Shown piece after piece: positions 8,983 through 14,979 of a DNA stretch of 35,997 nucleotides (position 1 is the stretch's first letter; each line of letters opens with the position of its first letter). The stretch spans positions 1 through 35,997 of the forward strand of contig JAJZAI010000037.1 in assembly GCA_021799495.1 (NCBI GenBank), written 5' to 3'. Below the pieces are notes generated by a model, which did not search any database, was not told the DNA's origin, and worked only from the letters and a program-made list of their open reading frames with translations. This DNA comes from Deltaproteobacteria bacterium. GTDB taxonomy: Bacteria > Desulfobacterota > Binatia > Binatales > Binataceae. A program made the position numbers and the translations under genes.

Positions 8983-10527
8983 TCAATTTCGCGACGGCGG
9001 CTCCGTCTCGCCCATCGAGGCGGCAATTTCCCGCACCACGACGCGGTCGTCGAAATCCAGCCGCCGGCCTGCGATGAGCTGATAATCTTCGTGACCCTTG
9101 CCGGCGACCACAACGATGTCGCCGGGCCGCGCGATCCTGAGCGCGAGCGCGATCGCGCCACGCCGGTCGGGTTCGACGACGTAGCCGCGTTCGCCATGCG
9201 CCGCGCGCGCCTGGCTGATGCGCTCGAGGCCGCGTTCGGCGAGGCCCGCCTCGACCTGGGCGATAATCGCGAGCGGATCTTCGCTGCGCGGATTGTCGGA
9301 GGTCAGCACCGCGGTATCCGCGAGCCGCCCGGCGATCGCTCCCATGATTGGCCGCTTGCCGCGATCGCGATCGCCGCCGCATCCGAACACGCAAATCAGC
9401 CGGCGCGGCTCCAGCGCGCGCAACGCGCCCAAAACCGCCTCCAACGCGTCGGGTTTGTGGGCGTAATCCACCAGCACTTTGACGCCCTGCGGTCCCGCGA
9501 CCGCCTCCAGCCTGCCGGGGGCCCCCGGACACCGCCGCACCCCCTCCGCCACCGCCTCAGGTTCGATGCCGAGGGCCGCCGACACGGCGGAGGCCCCGAG
9601 AATGTTCAACAGATTGATCTCGCCAAGCATCGGCGAACTTATTTCGCGCCGCCGGCCCATCAGGTTGAGCGTCGCGCGGATTCCATCGACGTCCGTGCGA
9701 TAGCTTTCCGGATAGACGTCGAGCGCGCGATCGAGGCCGAAGCTGACCTTGCCGCCGCGGCATGCCGCCAGCACGCGCGCGCCGTAAGGATCGTCGCCGC
9801 GCGCAACCGCGACCGCGCCGCCGGGCCGGGCGCTGTGCGGCAAAATCTCTGTGAAGAGCCGCAGCTTGGCGTCGAAGTAGGCTTCGATCGTGCCGTGGTA
9901 ATCGAGATGGTCGCGGCCGAGATTGGTGAACAGGCAGGCCGCGAACGACAACTGATCGGCGCGGCGCTCGGCGATTCCGATCGACGATATTTCGGCGGCG
10001 GCGGCGGTCACGCCCTCGCCATCCATCGCCGCCAGCGCCGATTCGAAATCGATCGATTCAGGCGTGGTCAGGCCGCTCTGGAGTTTTCGGCCGCGCGCGA
10101 ATATGCCGAGCGTTCCGATCAGGCCGCAGGGACGACCGGCCGCCTCGAAGATCGACGCCAGCAGCCAGGTTGAAGTGGTCTTGCCGCTGGTGCCGGTGAC
10201 TCCGATCAGATCGAGCTTGCGGCTGGGCGCGCCAAAAAAACGCGACGCGGCGATCGCCATCACCGCGCGCGGCTCGGCGCATTCGAGAATGGTAAACGCG
10301 GGGCGCGCTTCCTCAACCGCCCCCTCGCGCGCCGCCACCGCGCGCGCCCCGCGCCGCAATGCTTCGCCAATATGCGCGCGCCTTGCGGCCTGATCGCGCG
10401 CGGTCGCAAAAAACAGATCGCCGGAGCGGACCTTGCGCGAATCGTAGGCAAGGCCCGAGATTTCCGCGTCCAGCCCGCCCTGGATTCGCGCCACCGGCGC
10501 GCCGGCGATCAATTCCGCGAGTCTCAT
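8983..10527 (-). CDS. murE: MurE, meso-diaminopimelate-adding ligase
   Basis: MurE adds the third residue of the stem peptide. The 514-residue protein has an N-terminal Mur domain (YDSRKVRSGDLFFA), the ATP loop GVTGTSGKTTS, TTPESID, TNLGRDHLDYHGT, a binding domain with CPGAPGRLEAV and VLVDYAHKPDALE, and the pocket motif SDNPRSEDP. DNPR in this pocket is the established mark of meso-diaminopimelate ligases, so the wall is predicted to be DAP-type. The usual EVSSHAL is EISSIGI here, losing the histidine, and the loop has Ser in place of the common Asn (TGTNGKT). ATG 10527 overlaps the ftsI stop by four bases. Confidence 0.97.
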   Translation of the reverse strand: MRLAELIAGAPVARIQGGLDAEISGLAYDSRKVRSGDLFFATARDQAARRAHIGEALRRGARAVAAREGAVEEARPAFTILECAEPRAVMAIAASRFFGAPSRKLDLIGVTGTSGKTTSTWLLASIFEAAGRPCGLIGTLGIFARGRKLQSGLTTPESIDFESALAAMDGEGVTAAAAEISSIGIAERRADQLSFAACLFTNLGRDHLDYHGTIEAYFDAKLRLFTEILPHSARPGGAVAVARGDDPYGARVLAACRGGKVSFGLDRALDVYPESYRTDVDGIRATLNLMGRRREISSPMLGEINLLNILGASAVSAALGIEPEAVAEGVRRCPGAPGRLEAVAGPQGVKVLVDYAHKPDALEAVLGALRALEPRRLICVFGCGGDRDRGKRPIMGAIAGRLADTAVLTSDNPRSEDPLAIIAQVEAGLAERGLERISQARAAHGERGYVVEPDRRGAIALALRIARPGDIVVVAGKGHEDYQLIAGRRLDFDDRVVVREIAASMGETEPPSRN

Positions 10528-12590
10528 CGCCGCATCCGCCGCGCAAAGCGCGATACGAACCGGTTTGCGCGCCGCGCCGGATGCGCCCGCTGCGGCAAGT
10601 CCGCGCCGGCGACGCCGGCCGGATCGTCCGCCAGGGTCAATCGCACGCTGGCGACGGCGCTGTTCCGGCCGGGAACGGGCGATTGCGCGACGACATAACC
10701 ATGGCCCTCGATCTCCAGAGTCAGGCCGCGCGCGCGGGCCAGCGCCAGCGCGTCGCGCATGCTCGCGCCGAGGAAATCGGGAATGCCGCCGCCTTGTTCC
10801 GGCACGAGTTCCGCGGGCGAATCCGCGACTGGCGCCGCTACCGGCGCCGGAGCATCGTCGGCGCCGAAAGGCAGCAGGCTCGCGGTGTCGTACGAGGGCG
10901 GCGCCTGCGGCGGCGCCACGCCCAGCCGGTCGAGCGCCGTCGCGGCGATCTCGCTGAACACGGGCGCCGCGTACAATCCGCCGAAATGGCCGTGCGCAAC
11001 GTCGTAGAGCACCACCAAAATCACCAGCCGCGGATCGTCGGCCGGCACGAATCCGACAAAAGACGCGACCAGGCGCCCCTGGTAATAACCGCCGGTCGCG
11101 GGATTCACCATCTGCGCCGTTCCGGTCTTGCCGGCCACGGTGAAATCAGCCACTTGCGCGAGCCGCGCGGTGCCGTCTTTGCCGCTGACCACATTGCGCA
11201 GCAGCAGGTTCATCTGATGCGCGACGGCGGGCGGAATCGCGCGCCTGACCGCCTGCGGCTGATGACTCAGGATTTCGTCGCCCGCGCTGTCGTATGCGGC
11301 TTTGACGACATACGGACGCATCAGCATGCCGCCGTTGGCGATCGCGGCGTAGGCGACCGCAAGCTGGATCGGAGTGACCGCGACGCCCTGGCCGAAACCG
11401 TGGTCGGCGAGCTCGATCGGCTTCCATTGCGACGGCGGCCGGATAATGCCGGCCGCTTCGCCGGGCAGATCGATACCGGTGCGCTGGCCGAGGCCGAAAG
11501 CCGCCATCCCCGCGCCGAAGCGCCGCGCGCCCAGCGCGAGGGCGATCTTCGCCGCGCCGATATTGGACGAGACTTCGATAATCCCGCCAAGGTTCATCCA
11601 TCCGTTACGATCGTCGTCGTGTATCAGGCGGCCTGCGAAGCGCCACTGGCCGTCCTCGCAATAAATCATCCGCGAAGGCCCGATCACGTGGTCGGCGAGC
11701 GCGATCGACCCCAGCAGGCCCTTCATCGTCGAGCCCGGCTCGAAGGCGTCCTGCACCGCCGTATCGTGCAGGCGCTCGTCGCCCTTCACGCCCGCGCCGG
11801 CGGCGTTGGCCAGCGCCAGAATTTCGCCGGTGAACGGATCGAGCACGATCGCGGTTCCGCGCCGCGCCCCGCTTTTCGCGACCTCGGCGGCAAGGTAATG
11901 CTCGGCCGTGGCCTGAATTGACGAATCGATGGTCAATTCCAGCCGCGCCCCCGGTTCGGCCGCGCGCAGCGCGAGCGGCGAATCGAGAATCGGATGGCCG
12001 AGCGCGTCATGGTAAAATTCGAGCTCGACCGGCTGGCCGCGCACCAGCCGATCGTATTGCAGTTCCACCCCGGAGAGCCCCTGGCCATCCATCCCAGCCA
12101 ACCCTGTCACCGCCGCCGCCAGGTTGCTCTCCGGGTAATATCTTTTGTACTCGCTGATCGCGCCGACTCCGTCGAGGCCAAGCCCGGCGACGACGCGGGC
12201 GCGGGCGGGCGGCAGATGGCGCGCCAGCCATACGAACGGCTCGCCGCGATCCAGCCGCGCTTCCAGCTCCGCGTCCGTGAGGCCGAGCGCCGCCGCCAGC
12301 CGAGCGCGATCCGCGGCGGTGGAATGACGCATCAGCCGCCGCGGCCGCGCATAAATCGAGCGCGTCTCGGCCGACAACGCGAGCGGCGCGCCGTTGCGAT
12401 CGACGATCGGCCCACGCACCGGCGCCAGCGTCATGACCGCGGTATGTTCGCTGCGCGCGATTCCCGCCAGCCGCGGACCGTCAACCAGCACGACTATCGC
12501 CAGACGCGCCGCCGCCACCGCGAAGAGCGTCGCGAGCGCCACGGTAAGCACGCCAATCCGCATCCGGCGCCGCCGAAACGGCTCGTTCAC
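10524..12590 (-). CDS. ftsI: FtsI, septal transpeptidase (PBP) with C-terminal PASTA domain
   Basis: FtsI cross-links septal peptidoglycan in the periplasm. The 688-residue class B PBP has one N-terminal membrane helix (about residues 11-36), a dimerisation region beginning APVRGPIVDRNG, and the three catalytic motifs: S287-T-M-K290, SSN at 341-343 and KTG at 488-490. A single PASTA-like domain follows at about 598-652 (IPDFLGASMRDALALARARG), then an Arg-rich tail. PASTA in an FtsI of Gram-negative type is common in delta-group bacteria. The GTG at 12590 overlaps the ftsL stop (GTGA); an ATG at 12563 is a possible shorter start. Confidence 0.96.
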   Translation of the reverse strand: MNEPFRRRRMRIGVLTVALATLFAVAAARLAIVVLVDGPRLAGIARSEHTAVMTLAPVRGPIVDRNGAPLALSAETRSIYARPRRLMRHSTAADRARLAAALGLTDAELEARLDRGEPFVWLARHLPPARARVVAGLGLDGVGAISEYKRYYPESNLAAAVTGLAGMDGQGLSGVELQYDRLVRGQPVELEFYHDALGHPILDSPLALRAAEPGARLELTIDSSIQATAEHYLAAEVAKSGARRGTAIVLDPFTGEILALANAAGAGVKGDERLHDTAVQDAFEPGSTMKGLLGSIALADHVIGPSRMIYCEDGQWRFAGRLIHDDDRNGWMNLGGIIEVSSNIGAAKIALALGARRFGAGMAAFGLGQRTGIDLPGEAAGIIRPPSQWKPIELADHGFGQGVAVTPIQLAVAYAAIANGGMLMRPYVVKAAYDSAGDEILSHQPQAVRRAIPPAVAHQMNLLLRNVVSGKDGTARLAQVADFTVAGKTGTAQMVNPATGGYYQGRLVASFVGFVPADDPRLVILVVLYDVAHGHFGGLYAAPVFSEIAATALDRLGVAPPQAPPSYDTASLLPFGADDAPAPVAAPVADSPAELVPEQGGGIPDFLGASMRDALALARARGLTLEIEGHGYVVAQSPVPGRNSAVASVRLTLADDPAGVAGADLPQRAHPARRANRFVSRFARRMRR

Positions 12591-12877
12591 GGCATCACCA
12601 CCACTTGCGCCGGCGAGGCGGGCGCAAGGCCGTACCTGGGCGCGAGCGCGCGCAGGCGCGGACGCGATTCAAGTTCCGCCAATTCAAGCCGCAGCTGCTG
12701 ATTGCGGTTTTCGAGATCGCGAATCCGCAGCCGCAGCGTGGACAGGCGGTAACCCTCCTGCGTTATCTCGAGCCGGATCATCAGCGTGACAAAGCCGGCC
12801 ACGACGATCGCGGCGGCAAGGATCGCGGACGCGAGCCGCGACGGATGCGCCGACGGCCTTGTGCGGCGGCGGCTCAT
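12587..12877 (-). CDS. ftsL: FtsL, divisome bitopic protein
   Basis: FtsL forms the FtsQLB complex that switches on FtsWI. This 96-residue protein has a basic N-terminal tail (SRRRTRPSAH), one membrane helix (LASAILAAAIVVAGFVTLM) and a periplasmic coiled coil (LSTLRLRIRDLENRNQQL, LRLELAELESRPRLRALA), followed by the YGLAPASPAQVV end typical of FtsL. Identification rests on architecture and position between rsmH and ftsI, since FtsL diverges quickly. ATG 12877 overlaps the rsmH stop by ATGA; a GTG at 12886 also exists but lacks that coupling. Confidence 0.93.
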   Translation of the reverse strand: MSRRRTRPSAHPSRLASAILAAAIVVAGFVTLMIRLEITQEGYRLSTLRLRIRDLENRNQQLRLELAELESRPRLRALAPRYGLAPASPAQVVVMP

Positions 12878-13794
12878 GACGCGCACCGCTCGAGGCAGCG
12901 CAGACGCGCGCTGCGCGCCCGCGGATTCGACGCGACCTCTTCTGGCGACGGCCGCAGCGCCTTGCGCGTCACGAGCGAAAAGCCTCCGCCCTGCGCCAGT
13001 TCGCGAAAACGCCGCTTGACCGGCCGGTCTTCCAGCGAATGGTAAGCGAGGATTACGAGCCGGCCGCCGGCGGCTAAACGATGCGGGGCGCGGTCGAGCA
13101 AGGCGTTGAGGCTTTCAAGTTCGCGATTCACGGCGATGCGAAGCGCCTGGAAGACGCGCGTCGCCGGATTGATTCCGCCGACCCGAACATGGCCGGCGAC
13201 GCCCTCGACCAGCAGGCGCAGGTCGGTGGTGGTTTCGAGCGGACGGCGCCGCCGGGCCGCGACGATCGCGCGCGCAATCCGCCGGGAGCCGCGCTCTTCG
13301 CCGTATTCGTAAAAGATGCGGGCGAGTTCCTCTTCGCTTTCCTCGTTGACGAGATCGTAGGCGGTCAATGGTTCGCGCCGATCCATCCGCATATCGAGCG
13401 GCCCGTCGAACCTGAAACTGAAACCGCGCGCGGGATCGTCGAGCGCGTAGCTGGACATCCCGAGATCGGCCAGAACCGCGCCGACGCAAGGGATGCCGCA
13501 TTCGTCGAGCACTTCGTCGAGCGAACGGAAGTCGGCCTGCCGCAGCGTCACGCGCGAGCCGAAACGGGCAAGATTGTCCGCAGCGGCCTCGAGCGCGGCG
13601 GAGTCGCGATCGAGGCCGAGCAGATGCGCGTTGGTCGCCTCGAGAATCGCCGCCGCGTGGCCGCCAAGCCCGACCGTCGCGTCGACGATGACGAGCGGGT
13701 TCGGAGCGCGGACGAGCGCCGTCGCCTCATCCACCATCACCGCCACATGCTGGCGGCTCGCCGCGCTCCGCCCCTTGTCTTCGCCCAGGCGCAT
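12874..13794 (-). CDS. rsmH: 16S rRNA (cytosine1402-N4)-methyltransferase RsmH
   Basis: RsmH (formerly MraW) methylates C1402 in the 16S decoding centre with S-adenosylmethionine. The sequence has HVAVMVDEA, the SAM loop DATVGLGGHAAAIL, LGLDRD, DLGMSSYALDDPARGFSF, GGINPATRVFQALRIAVN and YHSLEDRPVKRRF, all characteristic. From ATG 13794 it has 306 residues. A TTG three codons earlier (13803) is nearer to the TAAGG at the mraZ stop and cannot be ruled out. It lies just behind mraZ as in most dcw clusters. Confidence 0.97.
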   Translation of the reverse strand: MRLGEDKGRSAASRQHVAVMVDEATALVRAPNPLVIVDATVGLGGHAAAILEATNAHLLGLDRDSAALEAAADNLARFGSRVTLRQADFRSLDEVLDECGIPCVGAVLADLGMSSYALDDPARGFSFRFDGPLDMRMDRREPLTAYDLVNEESEEELARIFYEYGEERGSRRIARAIVAARRRRPLETTTDLRLLVEGVAGHVRVGGINPATRVFQALRIAVNRELESLNALLDRAPHRLAAGGRLVILAYHSLEDRPVKRRFRELAQGGGFSLVTRKALRPSPEEVASNPRARSARLRCLERCAS

Positions 13795-13808
13795 GGCCCC
13801 CAAAAACC

Positions 13809-14267
13809 TTAAAGTACGATGCCGATCTTGTTCAGGAATTCCGGATCCTGAACCAATTGCTCCTCAGCCGCATGGAGAATCTGACCAAGCCGCGCCCGCT
13901 CCCATAGCTGGAACCGGTTGTGCTTGGCCGAAAACGTCACCTCGTGCCCAAGTCCCGCGAAATCGCGCAGCTTGGGCGGAATCAGAATGCGGCCTTGCCG
14001 GTCCACCGGAACTTCATAGGCGCCGCCGACGTAAAACGTTTCAAACAACTGGGATGCGCGGTCGCTCGAACGGCGCTCCTCAAACTTCCCTATTACCCGC
14101 TCCCATTCCGCCGGAGGATAAAGATCGAGACATCGCTGCGAGTCTTCGATGAAATTGGTGATATAAAGACGGTCGTGGTTCTGACGCTGCAAGACCTCGC
14201 GAAAACGCGCCGGGATGCTTACCCTCCCTTTTTCGTCGATCGTGTGGTCGTAGCGACCGCTGAACAC
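13809..14267 (-). CDS. mraZ: Transcriptional regulator MraZ (GTG start)
   Basis: MraZ is a ring-forming DNA-binding protein with two AbrB/SpoVT-like halves that represses the dcw operon through TGGGN boxes. Both half-motifs are clear: YDHTIDEKGRVSIPARFRE and YEVPVDRQGRILIPPKLR, with LWERARL in the C-terminal part. The start is placed at GTG 14267 because the family begins with (M)F.GRY and because AAGGGG lies 7 bases before it; the frame is open further upstream to 14300, but that would translate the operator itself. The protein has 152 residues. First gene of the cluster; the MraZ boxes lie directly upstream. Confidence 0.96.
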   Translation of the reverse strand: MFSGRYDHTIDEKGRVSIPARFREVLQRQNHDRLYITNFIEDSQRCLDLYPPAEWERVIGKFEERRSSDRASQLFETFYVGGAYEVPVDRQGRILIPPKLRDFAGLGHEVTFSAKHNRFQLWERARLGQILHAAEEQLVQDPEFLNKIGIVL

Positions 14268-14274
14268 CGCTTTT

Positions 14275-14309
14275 CCCCTTGGTGCCCCACAATCTCCCAC
14301 TCGCCCCCA
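14275..14309 (-). promoter_or_regulatory. MraZ operator: three TGGGN boxes with 10 bp period
   Basis: On the minus strand, TGGGG (14309-14305), TGGGA (14299-14295) and TGGGG (14289-14285) follow at exact 10-base steps with 5-base spacers, the arrangement known for E. coli MraZ binding sites. A fourth element at the same phase, AGGGG (14279-14275), is part of the mraZ ribosome binding site. A TTGACT at 14319-14314 could be a -35 box, but no good -10 is seen at the right distance; the promoter may lie further upstream in the AT-rich stretch. Box match is direct; autoregulation is inferred from the family. Confidence 0.88.
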
Positions 14310-14577
14310 TTCCAGTCAAGCCAACTCTTGCACGCGATCAATTATTTTTGTTAGCCAATGAAGGCGAAATTAAATCGAAATCACATAATACGCCAAAGTG
14401 CTTGAGGATTTATGCGTATATCAATTTGCGCGAAAGTGATTGGCCGGCGCGCGGCGTTTAAGGGTGCTATCGGCGGTTCGGCTCCGACGCGAGTCCAGTC
14501 ATCGGCGCCGGTGATAATCATGGGCTGACGCCCCACCGCCGGCCCATTGCGCGCGCGCCGCGCGGCCTCTATTCTCG
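14310..14577. other. Divergent intergenic region between mraZ and a small ORF
   Basis: Together with the operator this leaves about 310 bases without a gene. Bases 14330-14450 are much richer in A+T than the surroundings (AATTATTTTTGTTAG, AAATTAAATCGAAATCAC) and are the likely place for the dcw promoter on the minus strand, though no single -35/-10 pair stands out. The plus-strand promoter proposed for the small ORF lies at its right end. No tRNA, terminator hairpin or riboswitch was recognised. Confidence 0.6.
14547..14575 (+). promoter_or_regulatory. Possible promoter of the small ORF at 14578
   Basis: TTGCGC (14547-14552) and TATTCT (14570-14575) are separated by exactly 17 bases, a sigma70-type arrangement. 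The -10 ends only two bases before ATG 14578 and eleven before ATG 14587, so a transcript would have a very short leader or none; this favours the second ATG. The match to consensus is moderate and the area is GC-rich, so chance is possible. Confidence 0.35.
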
Positions 14578-14877
14578 ATGACAACAATGGAAGACGAAGC
14601 GAAAAAGACCGCAGTTCAAGAATCAATCGAACCGAGTACGCATCCGGCGGACGAACCCTTGGTGATACGGCAACTTACGCCGCTCGGCGTTGCGCACTAT
14701 ATCTTGCACGGTATCGGGGTCACGCTCGGGATGACCCTGCTTTGGTCGATGGAGGCCGTGCGAAATTCTTATTTTCGCATGCTCGACCGCATGAACATCA
14801 AGGCGCGTACGCGCCGGGCGAGCGCATTCCCACCGGGTCCGGCGTCCAGCCGCAACCTCGCGCACGCGCGACGCTGA
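14578..14877 (+). CDS. Small putative membrane-associated protein, function unknown
   Basis: A 99-residue ORF divergent from mraZ. The first 35 residues are acidic and polar; residues about 38-65 form one hydrophobic stretch (YILHGIGVTLGMTLLWSM) followed by an amphipathic basic helix (EAVRNSYFRMLDRMNIKART), then a Pro/Arg-rich tail. I do not recognise a family. Support: promoter-like boxes just upstream, a start near an AT-rich regulatory region, and a helix pattern unlike the usual antisense shadow ORFs. The first ATG (14578) or the second (14587) may be used. The opposite strand also has an open frame of 93 codons, which looks spurious. Confidence 0.5.
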   Translation: MTTMEDEAKKTAVQESIEPSTHPADEPLVIRQLTPLGVAHYILHGIGVTLGMTLLWSMEAVRNSYFRMLDRMNIKARTRRASAFPPGPASSRNLAHARR

Positions 14878-14958
14878 ACGATCGGCGATCGTTCTCTTCC
14901 ACACGCCGATTGCGGTTTAATCGGCATCGTCAGTTCGCGCGGATTCAAATGAATCCGC
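14876..14958. repeat. Three consecutive inverted repeats
   Basis: Within 83 bases are three perfect dyads: GAACGATCG-G-CGATCGTTC (14876-14894), GCCGATT-7-AATCGGC (14905-14925) and GCGGATTCA-AA-TGAATCCGC (14939-14958). They fill the space between the end of the small ORF and the end of the ATPase gene, which converge here. The middle one can form a 7 bp hairpin; the outer two have almost no loop and look more like protein-binding palindromes. None is followed by a T tract, so they are not standard intrinsic terminators. Confidence 0.75.
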
Positions 14959-14979
14959 CAATCCGTCAAATTTTTCCTG

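Noticed and set aside
14268-14300. Longer mraZ reading frame starting at GTG 14300
   Set aside because: It would place the operator boxes inside the gene and add residues not found in the family; GTG 14267 has a proper ribosome site at 7 bases.
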